Source: Gilliamella apicola
GTDB taxonomy: Bacteria; Pseudomonadota; Gammaproteobacteria; Enterobacterales; Orbaceae
DNA length: 64,000 nucleotides
Assembly (NCBI RefSeq): GCF_003202915.1
Contig: NZ_QGLP01000004.1
Span: 124,001 to 188,000 of the forward strand
Direction: 5' to 3'
Below are positions 1-8,667 of the stretch, one piece after another. The notes below the pieces were generated by a model. It was not told the DNA's origin. It saw nothing but the letters and a program-made list of their open reading frames with translations, and ran no database searches. The position numbers and the translations under genes are program-made. Within the stretch, counting starts at the first letter, position 1. Every line of letters starts with the position of its first letter.

Positions 1-1701
1 ATCGATAATAAACTTGACGAATATGAAGAGTTAAATTTAAAAATTACTAAGGCGAAAATGCCAAAAGAGGCCAAGGAAAAAACATTATCTGAGCTTAATA
101 AACTTAAAATGATGCCTACTATGTCTGCCGAAGCGACAGTCGTTCGTGGATACATTGATTGGATGTTACAGGTTCCATGGCATAAACGCAGTAAAGTAAA
201 AAAAGACATTCATGATGCGCAAAAAGTTTTAGATCAAGACCATTATGGTCTTGATCGGGTTAAAGATCGAATTCTAGAATATTTGGCGGTACAAGGGCGA
301 GTTAATAAAGTCAAAGGTCCAATTCTATGTTTAGTAGGCCCTCCGGGAGTGGGTAAAACGTCATTAGGACAATCAATTGCTAAAGCGACAGGAAGAGAAT
401 ATGTTCGTATGGCATTAGGTGGAGTCCGTGATGAAGCTGAAATTCGCGGGCATCGTAGAACCTATATTGGTTCAATGCCAGGTAAATTAATCCAACGTTT
501 GGTTAAAGTTGGTGTTAAAAATCCTCTGTTTTTGTTAGATGAAATCGATAAAATGGCTTCAGATATGCGTGGCGATCCGGCTTCTGCGTTATTAGAAGTT
601 CTTGACCCTGAGCAAAATAGTGCATTTAGTGACCATTATCTAGAGGTCGATTATGATTTATCGGATGTTATGTTTGTAGCAACCGCTAATTCAATGAATA
701 TTCCTGCCCCATTACTTGATAGAATGGAAGTAATTCGTCTATCCGGTTATACCGAAGATGAAAAGTTGAATATTGCTAAACAACATTTGATTTCTAAACA
801 GATTGCTAATAATGGCTTAAAAGCAAATGAAATTATCATTGATGACTCAGCTATCATTAGCATTATTCGCTATTATACGCGTGAAGCAGGTGTACGAAGC
901 TTAGAAAGAGAAATAGCCAAAATTTGTCGTAAGGTTGTCAAACAGCTAGCTTTAAACAGCCGTTTAAGAAAAATAAGTGTAACACAAGATAATCTAAAAG
1001 ATTATTTGGGTATACCACGTTTTGATTATGGAAAATCTGAAAGTGAGAATCGGATTGGCCAAGTAAATGGTTTGGCGTGGACTGAAGTTGGCGGTGATCT
1101 GCTAACGATTGAGTCAATGAGTGTTATTGGTAAAGGTAAGTTAACTTATACCGGCTCATTAGGTGACGTGATGCAAGAATCCATTCAAACCGCACTTACA
1201 GTTGTTCGTTCACGAGCTGAAAAATTAGGAATTAATAACGACTTTTATGAAAAACGTGATATACATGTACATGTTCCTGATGGTGCAACACCTAAAGATG
1301 GTCCGAGTGCAGGTATCGCCATGTGTACCTCATTGGTTTCAACTTTAACTGGTAATCCTGTGCGTTCCGATGTTGCCATGACTGGCGAAATTACTTTACG
1401 AGGCGAAGTCTTACCAATTGGTGGATTAAAAGAGAAATTATTGGCTGCTCACCGCGGTGGCATTAAAACAGCCATAATTCCGATTGATAATGTAAAAGAC
1501 CTCGAAGAAATTCCGGAAAATGTTAAATCTGAAATTGATATCAGACCGGTGAAATGGATAGATGAGGTCTTGACAATTGCTTTGCAAAATAACCCATTTG
1601 GTATTGAAGCAGTTAAGCAAAACGTAAAAATAGCGCCACCGGTTAAAAAAACGGTTAAAAAGATCAAAGATACAGCTAATGTTTCAACTCGATTGAATTA
1701 G
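1..1701 (+). CDS. lon: ATP-dependent protease Lon, 3' part (5' end outside window)
   Basis: This is the C-terminal 566 residues of Lon, the cytosolic AAA+ serine protease that degrades misfolded and regulatory proteins. The reading frame is open from base 1, so the N-terminal substrate-binding domain lies upstream of the window. Visible parts in order are the Walker A motif GPPGVGKTS (about residue 113 of the fragment), the Walker B/sensor region with FLLDEIDK, and the protease domain with the catalytic serine in DGPSAGIAM and the catalytic lysine in the [10 protein letters not shown] segment. The end aligns with the usual C-terminus apart from a short lysine-rich tail. An intrinsic terminator follows 11 bases after the stop. 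In enterobacteria hupB lies between lon and ppiD; here ppiD follows directly. Confidence 0.98.
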   Translation: MDNKLDEYEELNLKITKAKMPKEAKEKTLSELNKLKMMPTMSAEATVVRGYIDWMLQVPWHKRSKVKKDIHDAQKVLDQDHYGLDRVKDRILEYLAVQGRVNKVKGPILCLVGPPGVGKTSLGQSIAKATGREYVRMALGGVRDEAEIRGHRRTYIGSMPGKLIQRLVKVGVKNPLFLLDEIDKMASDMRGDPASALLEVLDPEQNSAFSDHYLEVDYDLSDVMFVATANSMNIPAPLLDRMEVIRLSGYTEDEKLNIAKQHLISKQIANNGLKANEIIIDDSAIISIIRYYTREAGVRSLEREIAKICRKVVKQLALNSRLRKISVTQDNLKDYLGIPRFDYGKSESENRIGQVNGLAWTEVGGDLLTIESMSVIGKGKLTYTGSLGDVMQESIQTALTVVRSRAEKLGINNDFYEKRDIHVHVPDGATPKDGPSAGIAMCTSLVSTLTGNPVRSDVAMTGEITLRGEVLPIGGLKEKLLAAHRGGIKTAIIPIDNVKDLEEIPENVKSEIDIRPVKWIDEVLTIALQNNPFGIEAVKQNVKIAPPVKKTVKKIKDTANVSTRLN

Positions 1702-1711
1702 ATCAAACAAT

Positions 1712-1741
1712 AAAAAGCCAACCTTGAGTTGGCTTTTTTTA
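1712..1741 (+). terminator. Intrinsic terminator after lon
   Basis: An 8-bp perfect stem (1715-1722 with 1728-1735, arms AAGCCAAC/GTTGGCTT) with a 5-base loop is followed by a run of T. It separates lon from ppiD, so ppiD should have its own promoter in the 85 bases that follow. Confidence 0.9.
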
Positions 1742-1827
1742 TAGACTTTTAATTAGATAATAGCCAATTTAGGCAAATATGCTATACTTGCGAAATTCAA
1801 TTTCAGGTGTATGGAGAATGGCGAGCT

Positions 1828-3696
1828 ATGATGGAAACAATTAGAACTGCGGCGAACAGTCTTGTTGTTAAAATAATCTTTGCAATTATTATTTTATGTT
1901 TTATTTTTACTGGTGTTGGCTTTATGGGCTTTGGTGGTGGTAATGCTGCTACTGATGAGCAATTATATATTGCAAAAGTAGACGGCAAGGGTATCAGTCG
2001 AGCAGGTTTTGAGGCTCAGGCACAACAAGCTTTGCGTAATGCTAGTGGTGGTGATGCCTCATTTAATAAAGCAATACGGCAAAATGTGTTAGCTCAGCAG
2101 ATAGATAACTATTTAGCCTATCAATTTTCTGAAAAAATTCATGCGGTAGTCAGTAACGAGCGAGTAAGGGATTATATTAGACAACAAAAAGTTTTTTTTA
2201 TAAATGGTAAATTTGATAATCAAAATTATTTAAATTTACTTAAAGCAAACGGTTTTACCCCTGATAGTTACGCAGAAATATTAAGGACATCGCTACAACA
2301 AGAACAGGTTATGAATGCCTTGGTAAAATCTAGTTTTGTGTTACCATCAGATTCTGAAATTGCGATGCTAAAAAATCAAACAAGAGATGTTTATGCTACT
2401 ATGGTTGATTCTTCTGTAGATGATATGAAAGATATCAATATCACAGAGGAAGATGAAAAAAAATATTATGATGAACATCAAAAAGAATTTTTCAGAAAAG
2501 ATAGAGTCAAATTAAAATATATCTACAATTCTAAGGATATTGTTGCAAACGACATAAAAGTTACTGAAGATGAGATCAGAAAAAATTATGAAAAAAATAT
2601 TAAAAATTATAGCTATCCAGCAAGAAAAGCTTTTAGTGCCATTTTCGTAACAAATAAAGAACAAGCTGATAAAGTTGTTAAAGAATTAGCTTCCGGATCT
2701 GATTTTGAAAAAATAGCAGCAGATCTTAATCAAAATAATGATATTTCTGCCTACGGAAAGAATGGATCGTTAGGTTGGTTTGCTGATGATGACACTTTGC
2801 CTGAGTTCTTTAAAAAAGCCAACTTACAAACCGTTAAGCAAATTTCAAAACCAATCGCGACAGATGGTGGATTTGTTATCATTAAACTTGATGGTAAACA
2901 AGCATCTCAATCTATGGGCTTTGATCACGCAAAAAATAAAATTAAGGAAAAGTTGTTCGAGCAGAAATTGCAAAAAGAATTTACTGCTATTGAAAACAAA
3001 ATCAAAAAAACGCTAACTCAGTCACCTAAATCGGTCGAAGAATTGGCTGAAAAAACCGGTCTTAGTGTTGCAGAGACAGATTGGACAACTTATAAAGACT
3101 TAAATTCAATCATGTTTCATCCTGAAATTAGTGATTTAGTATTTAGTGAAGAGATGATCAATGATGGGCAATTGACCCATAAAATATCGGACCTAATTCC
3201 AATTGAAAGAAATTATGGTAGTTATAGTTTTGTTATTCAAGTAACAGACTATCGTCCTGAAGGGATAGCGCCATTTGAAGAAGTTAAAGAAACCATCAAT
3301 AAAAAACTTACTAAAGATAAAGTTGAAAAGCGTTTCAAAGAAACTGTTGATAACTTATTGACAGAATTAAATACTAAAGGAAACACAGATAAAATAAACT
3401 TCAGTAAGAAATATGTTTTACACAGAGATTCGACAGATTTAGATAAAAAAGTAGTAGATATGGTTTTTGATATGCAACTGCCAATTTCAGGTGTTAAATC
3501 TGATTTATTTAAAGTCCAATTTTTAGAAAATAATACTGCCTATATTGTAAGGCTAGTTAGTGTTAATACGCCAAAGGAGTATCAAGATATTTCAGCAGAA
3601 TTATTACCAGCATCTATGGCAGATACTTATTATTATCTTAGCAACGATATTCGTTCTAAATCGAAAATTGAAATTATGCCAGATACAAATATGTGA
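1828..3696 (+). CDS. ppiD: Periplasmic folding chaperone PpiD
   Basis: PpiD is an inner-membrane-anchored periplasmic chaperone that works near the SecYEG translocon on emerging outer-membrane and periplasmic proteins. The 622-residue product matches the usual length of about 623. It has one N-terminal membrane anchor (about residues 14-34), SurA-like helical arms, and one parvulin-type domain at about residues 260-355, containing the NGSLGWF segment. An in-frame ATG exists at 1807, but the family starts at the MMxxIRTAANS segment, so the start at 1828 (or 1831) is preferred. PpiD parvulin domains are usually catalytically weak and activity cannot be judged here. A terminator follows. Confidence 0.96.
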   Translation: MMETIRTAANSLVVKIIFAIIILCFIFTGVGFMGFGGGNAATDEQLYIAKVDGKGISRAGFEAQAQQALRNASGGDASFNKAIRQNVLAQQIDNYLAYQFSEKIHAVVSNERVRDYIRQQKVFFINGKFDNQNYLNLLKANGFTPDSYAEILRTSLQQEQVMNALVKSSFVLPSDSEIAMLKNQTRDVYATMVDSSVDDMKDINITEEDEKKYYDEHQKEFFRKDRVKLKYIYNSKDIVANDIKVTEDEIRKNYEKNIKNYSYPARKAFSAIFVTNKEQADKVVKELASGSDFEKIAADLNQNNDISAYGKNGSLGWFADDDTLPEFFKKANLQTVKQISKPIATDGGFVIIKLDGKQASQSMGFDHAKNKIKEKLFEQKLQKEFTAIENKIKKTLTQSPKSVEELAEKTGLSVAETDWTTYKDLNSIMFHPEISDLVFSEEMINDGQLTHKISDLIPIERNYGSYSFVIQVTDYRPEGIAPFEEVKETINKKLTKDKVEKRFKETVDNLLTELNTKGNTDKINFSKKYVLHRDSTDLDKKVVDMVFDMQLPISGVKSDLFKVQFLENNTAYIVRLVSVNTPKEYQDISAELLPASMADTYYYLSNDIRSKSKIEIMPDTNM

Positions 3697-3733
3697 TCAA
3701 GATCAAAGATATTTGGTAATTATCTAAATAAAA

Positions 3734-3766
3734 GAGAAGCCACTTTGGTGGCTTTTCGCATTTTTG
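3734..3766 (+). terminator. Intrinsic terminator after ppiD
   Basis: A perfect stem AAGCCAC/GTGGCTT (3737-3743 with 3748-3754) with a 4-base loop is followed by a T-rich stretch. Confidence 0.85.
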
Positions 3767-3849
3767 TAATTATTAAAATTTATTTTATTAACTCCATGAG
3801 ATAGTGATTATGCAAATTTAGTTGCTTAATTATTTTGGAGTTTATTTAA

Positions 3850-4155
3850 ATGAAAATTTTTACATTATTTTGCCTTTTATTCACATCATTATTTTTTTCA
3901 ACTGGAAGTTTTGCTGATTCAAAATCCGATATCACAACCAAAGGAGAGCAAAAACAAGTTGTACAAGTTAATATTAATACGGCAACGGCTGAAGAGTTAA
4001 GTAAAGTATTAACTGGTATTGGACTGAGTAAAGCTCAGAAGATCATCGAGTATCGGGAAAAATTTGGGCCTTTTGTTTCGCTAGAACAATTAAAAGAGGT
4101 TTCAGGAATTGGCCAAGCAACACTTGATAAAAATATAGGAAAAATTACCTTATAA
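3850..4155 (+). CDS. Exported ComEA-like helix-hairpin-helix protein (YbaV family)
   Basis: This 101-residue protein has a signal peptide (about residues 1-22, ending near FADS). The mature part is a ComEA-type tandem helix-hairpin-helix domain beginning VNINTATAEEL, with the two hairpin glycine motifs LTGIGLSKA and VSGIGQAT. Proteins of this kind bind double-stranded DNA in the periplasm. In naturally transformable gammaproteobacteria the homologue helps pull DNA through the outer membrane; the enterobacterial YbaV next to ppiD has the same place in gene order. Nothing else for competence is visible in the window. A GGAG ribosome site precedes the ATG. Confidence 0.88.
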   Translation: MKIFTLFCLLFTSLFFSTGSFADSKSDITTKGEQKQVVQVNINTATAEELSKVLTGIGLSKAQKIIEYREKFGPFVSLEQLKEVSGIGQATLDKNIGKITL

Positions 4156-4161
4156 ATATTC

Positions 4162-4192
4162 TATCTTCCAACAGAGAAGCTGTTGGAAGATA
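4162..4192. terminator. Long hairpin between convergent comEA-like gene and priA
   Basis: A 13-bp perfect inverted repeat (4162-4174 with 4180-4192) with a 5-base loop lies between the two converging genes. T-runs are short, so it may act as a weak bidirectional terminator or an mRNA end-protecting hairpin. Confidence 0.65.
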
Positions 4193-4195
4193 TTT

Positions 4196-6364
4196 CTAAT
4201 TATCAATTGGATCAACATCAATACTCCATCTTACTTTTGAAACATCATCCCACTGCTCAATAACTGTTAGTAGGTTATCTAATATTTGCTGCAATAATTG
4301 TCTATTGGTATGTTGCAATAATAATTGCCAACGATTATAACCAGCTTTTTTAGGTTGACTTGCAGGCATAGGTCCAAGCTGCCATAAATTATGGTTATAG
4401 TTCGCTTTTAACCAATCATGAATACGCTGTAAAAATTTTGGGGCTTGTAAGTTATTGCGGTCGGCAGCACGGATTAACACTTGATAGCTAAATGGTGGTA
4501 ATAAAGTTTGTTGACGTTCAAGTAAAGTTTGCTTTGCAAATGCCGGATAGCCTTGAGTTAGTAGAATGTTTAATAAAGGATGTTGTGGATGATAGGTTTG
4601 CAGAATAACTTCTCCGGCTTTTGTTTCACGACCAGCTCTACCTGAGACTTGAGTATAGATTTGTGCAAATCTTTCTGTTGCCCGGAAATCGCTTGAAAAC
4701 AAGGCGCCATCAACATCAACTATGCCAACTAATGTCACATCAGGAAAGTGATGACCTTTAGCTAGAATTTGAGTACCGACTAGAATATGGGCACCACCTT
4801 CATGAATGTCATGTAAATAACTATTCAATGCCTCTTTTTTAGTTATGGTATCACGATCAATACGGGTAACTTTTATATTGGGGAACAACAGATTAAGTTG
4901 TTTTTCAAGTTGCTCTGTTCCAAATCCAATTGGTAGTAATTGGGTGGAACCACATTTAGGGCACTGCTTGGGTACTTCTCTTGGTGTATCACAATAATGA
5001 CAAATTAATTTATTTTGCTTTTTATGAAAAGTATAAGGGCGATCACAACGTGGACATTCGGCAATCCAACCACAATCATGACAAATAATTAATGGCGCGA
5101 ATCCTCGACGGTTAAGAAATAACATAACTTGATTATTGTTATTTAAGTGTGCTCTTATCTGTTCTATTAGTGGTTGAGATAATCCCGAAGCTAAAGCCAT
5201 GCCACGAATATCCAAAATAGATTGTTTGGCTAGTTTGGCATTACCTGCCCTTTGTGTCAGCTTGAGTTGTTGGTATTTATGCGTTTGTGCATTGTTGATG
5301 GTTTCAAGAGAAGGAGTTGCCGATCCTAAAACAATAGTTATATTTTCAATTTTTGCTCGGATAATTGCCAAATCTCTAGCATTATAACGCCATCCTTCTT
5401 GTTGTTTGTAAGAACTATCATGTTCTTCATCGATAATAATGATGCCCAAATCTTTGAATGGCGTAAAAAGCGAAGAGCGGGTGCCAACAACAATGGCATT
5501 TTCACCATCTTTACTTCTTAACCAAACCTCTAAACGTTCCTTATCGGTTAAGCCTGAGTGTAAAATATCAATCGGGGCATTAAAGCGTTGCTTGAAGCGT
5601 TTAATTGTTTGTGGGGTTAAACCTATTTCCGGAACTAAAACTAAAGCCTGTTTCCCTTGTGATAAAACATCTGCAATTATATTCAGATAAACTTCAGTCT
5701 TGCCTGAACCCGTTATGCCATCAAGCAAAAATACAGCAAATTGTTTATTCTTTTGATTAATCGTCGCTATAGCGTTAGATTGTTCATCGTTTAATTGGAT
5801 TGATGTTGGATTGGTTGAATAATTTGTCTGCCAGCAAATTTTTTCAGGTTGACGATAGACTAATTCTATAAGTTGTTTTTTTTGTAATTCCTGATAAATA
5901 CTTGAGCTAAAATTACTTTGATCTAAATCATTATTTCTAAGTGAAGCTAATAATAACTTTTGTTTAGGCGTTTTTGTTAACAGATCTAAATCAATTTGTT
6001 GCCCTTGGAGTGTTAATTGCCACTGTTTTATACCATCATTAATCGCTTGGCGACCTTGCCTTAAGAGAACGGGCATGGCATGAAACATGACTTCACCAAT
6101 TGGAAAATGATAATAACCTGTCGCCCAATTTAATAATTGCCAAATTGGTTGCGAAAAGAGTCTTTTTTCGTCGATAACTGAAGTAATTGCTTTTAAACTT
6201 TCAATATCGAAAGTTGTTTGCTGATCAATTTTAACGATGATTCCAATCGCCTCTCGTTTACCAAAAGGCACTTTAACCCGCATACCAATTTCAGCAGGTA
6301 AGGTTAGTTTGTAATCAAACAATTGATAAAGGGGTACCGGTAAGGCTACATGAGCAATCAGCAT
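4196..6364 (-). CDS. priA: Primosomal protein N', replication restart helicase PriA
   Basis: PriA recognises abandoned replication forks and reloads the replisome through PriB/DnaT/DnaB. The 722-residue protein begins MLIAHVALPVPL, as the family does; an upstream TTG in frame was not used because the ATG at 6364 gives the conserved N-terminus. Visible features are the N-terminal DNA-binding domain, Walker A in GITGSGKTE, the DEEH box, and the paired zinc-binding cysteines in the region CHDCGW...CPRCDRP...CHYC...CPKCGS, followed by helicase motifs such as GTQILAKGHHFPDV and the QVSGRAGR arginine-finger region. All catalytic and zinc elements are intact. It is a single-gene unit, convergent with the comEA-like gene. 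Confidence 0.97.
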   Translation of the reverse strand: MLIAHVALPVPLYQLFDYKLTLPAEIGMRVKVPFGKREAIGIIVKIDQQTTFDIESLKAITSVIDEKRLFSQPIWQLLNWATGYYHFPIGEVMFHAMPVLLRQGRQAINDGIKQWQLTLQGQQIDLDLLTKTPKQKLLLASLRNNDLDQSNFSSSIYQELQKKQLIELVYRQPEKICWQTNYSTNPTSIQLNDEQSNAIATINQKNKQFAVFLLDGITGSGKTEVYLNIIADVLSQGKQALVLVPEIGLTPQTIKRFKQRFNAPIDILHSGLTDKERLEVWLRSKDGENAIVVGTRSSLFTPFKDLGIIIIDEEHDSSYKQQEGWRYNARDLAIIRAKIENITIVLGSATPSLETINNAQTHKYQQLKLTQRAGNAKLAKQSILDIRGMALASGLSQPLIEQIRAHLNNNNQVMLFLNRRGFAPLIICHDCGWIAECPRCDRPYTFHKKQNKLICHYCDTPREVPKQCPKCGSTQLLPIGFGTEQLEKQLNLLFPNIKVTRIDRDTITKKEALNSYLHDIHEGGAHILVGTQILAKGHHFPDVTLVGIVDVDGALFSSDFRATERFAQIYTQVSGRAGRETKAGEVILQTYHPQHPLLNILLTQGYPAFAKQTLLERQQTLLPPFSYQVLIRAADRNNLQAPKFLQRIHDWLKANYNHNLWQLGPMPASQPKKAGYNRWQLLLQHTNRQLLQQILDNLLTVIEQWDDVSKVRWSIDVDPIDN

Positions 6365-6564
6365 TAACAATCACTATTATTTAAAATTGCTATTGTACGC
6401 AGATTTTATTTAACTCGCAAAACTTACGCAGATAAATTGATTGTTTCTAAATGAACTATGTAAAAACTTTATTTATATGATAATTTATAGGGAAGTAGTC
6501 TCCATAAATAAAATTTGCTATCTTAAGTAGTAAAGTACAATATAATATTTAGAGGTAAATAAAA

Positions 6565-7050
6565 ATGTCAGCCTCATTTTCACATATTAATCAACGAGGT
6601 GATGCTTATATGGTTGATGTTTCTGAAAAACAGTCAACTTTACGAGAAGCTCGGGCAGAATCCATCGTTTTAATGAATGCGGAAACATTTAATCTGATTA
6701 TTGAAGGAAAGCATCATAAAGGTGATGTTTTCGCTACAGCAAGAATTGCAGGCATTCAAGCGGCTAAACGAACATGGGATTTGATTCCACTTTGTCATCC
6801 ACTACTCCTGAGTAAAATAGAAGTCAATATTGAACCCCTATTTGAAAATCATAGTGTTAGGATTGAATCTATTTGTCGGTTGACAGGTCAAACTGGGGTT
6901 GAAATGGAGGCATTAGTTGCCGCTACGGTAGCCGCATTAACAATATATGATATGTGCAAAGCTAATCAAAAAGATATGATCATTAATCAGGTTCGCTTAC
7001 TCAATAAAATTGGTGGTAAATCAGGCGAATATAATGCAACAAAACAGTGA
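6565..7050 (+). CDS. moaC: Cyclic pyranopterin monophosphate synthase MoaC
   Basis: MoaC converts the MoaA product 3',8-cyclo-GTP to cyclic pyranopterin monophosphate in molybdenum-cofactor synthesis. The 161-residue length and motifs ([29 protein letters not shown] with the catalytic Asp and Lys) match the family. It is the first gene of a moaC-moaD-moaE unit. In enterobacteria moaA and moaB come first; neither is present upstream here, so moaA, which is essential for the pathway, should lie elsewhere. An AGAGG-type ribosome site precedes the start. Confidence 0.96.
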   Translation: MSASFSHINQRGDAYMVDVSEKQSTLREARAESIVLMNAETFNLIIEGKHHKGDVFATARIAGIQAAKRTWDLIPLCHPLLLSKIEVNIEPLFENHSVRIESICRLTGQTGVEMEALVAATVAALTIYDMCKANQKDMIINQVRLLNKIGGKSGEYNATKQ

Positions 7051-7054
7051 TAGT

Positions 7055-7300
7055 ATGAATAAAATTATTTTTTTTGCACAAACTAGAGAGCTAGTAGGGG
7101 TTAATAAACTTGAATTAGCGGTAGAGCAAATGTCAATATCGCAACTTTTAGAACAACTAAGTTTGCGTGGCAATAAATGGTCATTAGCATTAAAAGAAAA
7201 AACTGTATTATGTGCAGTCAATCAGACTTTAGTTAACTATGACTATATTATTCAAGAGGATGATGAAATAGCCTTTTTCCCTCCAGTAACAGGCGGTTAA
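7055..7300 (+). CDS. moaD: Molybdopterin synthase sulfur-carrier subunit MoaD
   Basis: MoaD is the small ubiquitin-like subunit of molybdopterin synthase. Its C-terminal Gly-Gly is adenylated and thiocarboxylated to deliver sulfur to the precursor. The ATG at 7055 yields 81 residues beginning MNKIIFFAQTRELVG, the same length and start as the enterobacterial protein; longer in-frame extensions overlapping moaC were rejected. The C-terminus FFPPVTGG carries the required double glycine. It follows the moaC stop by 4 bases and precedes moaE by 4 bases. Confidence 0.96.
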   Translation: MNKIIFFAQTRELVGVNKLELAVEQMSISQLLEQLSLRGNKWSLALKEKTVLCAVNQTLVNYDYIIQEDDEIAFFPPVTGG

Positions 7301-7304
7301 CAAT

Positions 7305-7748
7305 ATGAATATTATCCAAGTTAACCAATCTCCCATCGATGTTAGTTCATTGATCACTTGGCTTTATGAATCACCAGCAGATGGTGCAGTAGTGACATTT
7401 ATGGGAAAGGTGCGAAGTTTTGAAAATCAAGTTATTAGTTTAACACTAGAACATTACCCTGAAATGACTGAAAAAGTGTTAGGTAATATTATTAATCAAG
7501 CCAGAAGTAGATGGGCGATTAATCGAGTTGCGATAGTCCACCGTGTTGGTAAAATTTATGCTAATGAAAGTATTGTGTTTGTTGGTGTGAGTTCAACTCA
7601 TCGTAGTGATGCTTTTGCAACTACAGAGTTTATAATGGATATTTTAAAAAATGAGGCTCCATTTTGGAAAAAGGAACAGACTGCTAGCGGGCAAAATTGG
7701 GTAAAAGCAAAGGAATCCGATTTAAAAACCTTGAAGAAATGGTATTAA
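7305..7748 (+). CDS. moaE: Molybdopterin synthase catalytic subunit MoaE
   Basis: MoaE pairs with MoaD as the heterotetrameric molybdopterin synthase that inserts two sulfurs into cyclic pyranopterin monophosphate. The 147-residue protein has the family segments GAVVTFMGKVR, LEHYPEMTEK and the C-terminal FWKKE...GQNWVKAKES segment with the active-site lysines. It ends the moaCDE unit. The next gene is a ybhL homologue, the same neighbour as in enterobacteria, although a separate ribosome site and a 53-base gap suggest it is at least partly independent. Confidence 0.96.
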   Translation: MNIIQVNQSPIDVSSLITWLYESPADGAVVTFMGKVRSFENQVISLTLEHYPEMTEKVLGNIINQARSRWAINRVAIVHRVGKIYANESIVFVGVSSTHRSDAFATTEFIMDILKNEAPFWKKEQTASGQNWVKAKESDLKTLKKWY

Positions 7749-7801
7749 TCCTTATTTAATATATAATACAGTTGTTATGTTATTTTCATAAGAGGAAGGA
7801 T

Positions 7802-8496
7802 ATGTCTAGTTATACCCCAAATGGTTCAATTATAGAACAGACTGGTAGTCGCATCCAAACATATATGAGTCATGTGTATGGATGGCTGTTGGTTTACTTT
7901 TAACTGCATTTGTTGCTTGGTTTGCATCAAATAATGATCAACTTGTTATGTTTTTAGCGCGTATAATGTGGGTGCTTTTGATTGCCGAAATTGGTTTAGT
8001 TTTTGCTATTTCAGGAATGATTAATCGATTATCTGGAGCTACAGCAACCACTTTATTTATGCTTTATTCAGTTCTAAATGGTTGTACTTTTTCTATATAT
8101 TTTCTATATTATACGTCATCTTCCATTGCCAGTGTCTTTTTTATTACTGCTGGAATGTTTAGTGCATTAGCGGTTTATGGTTATACCACTAAACGTAATT
8201 TATCTGGTTTAGGTAGTTTTTTATTCATGGGATTAATTGGTATTGTTATCGCCTCCCTAGTTAATATATTTTTGCAAAATGCACCACTAATGTGGGCTAT
8301 AACCTATATTGGTGTTTTTGTGTTTGCTGGATTAACCGCTTATGATACGCAAAAACTTAAAGAATTTGGTGTCAACTTATCACAAAATGATCAAAATATG
8401 TTTAGACGTTATGTGATATTAGGTGCATTAACACTCTATCTCGACTTTATCAATTTATTTATTATGTTACTACGAATATTCGCTGATCGTAGATAA
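7802..8496 (+). pseudogene. ybhL: ybhL, Bax inhibitor-1 family membrane protein, frameshifted near the 5' end
   Basis: The gene starts at ATG 7802 behind a strong AGGAAGGA ribosome site and encodes a YbhL-like N-terminus ending in MSHVYGWL, then runs into TAA at 7901. The rest of the family protein (VGLLLTAFVAW to LLRIFADRR, seven membrane segments) continues in another frame from ATG 7882. Family alignment implies four missing bases at 7879-7886. The junction has two copies of the tetranucleotide ATGG, where three would restore a YGWMAVGLL reading. YbhL/TMBIM proteins are inner-membrane proteins with a putative ion-leak role. A restart at 7882, only 19 bases before the first stop, could still give a nearly complete protein starting at the first membrane segment. 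Assembly error, strain-specific inactivation and slippage switching are all possible. Confidence 0.85.
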
Positions 8497-8667
8497 CCAA
8501 CCGCTCATTATATTCACAGAGGACTCTATAAAGAACCCTTTTTGTTAAGGTTATATTAAGCTCGACATATTTATCTTTTTTTGTTAAAAATTTTAAGGAA
8601 AGTACCAATTTTAAGTAGAATAATAGCTATTATTAAAGACTTTTAAATTTTTTACCTTTGGATCTCT

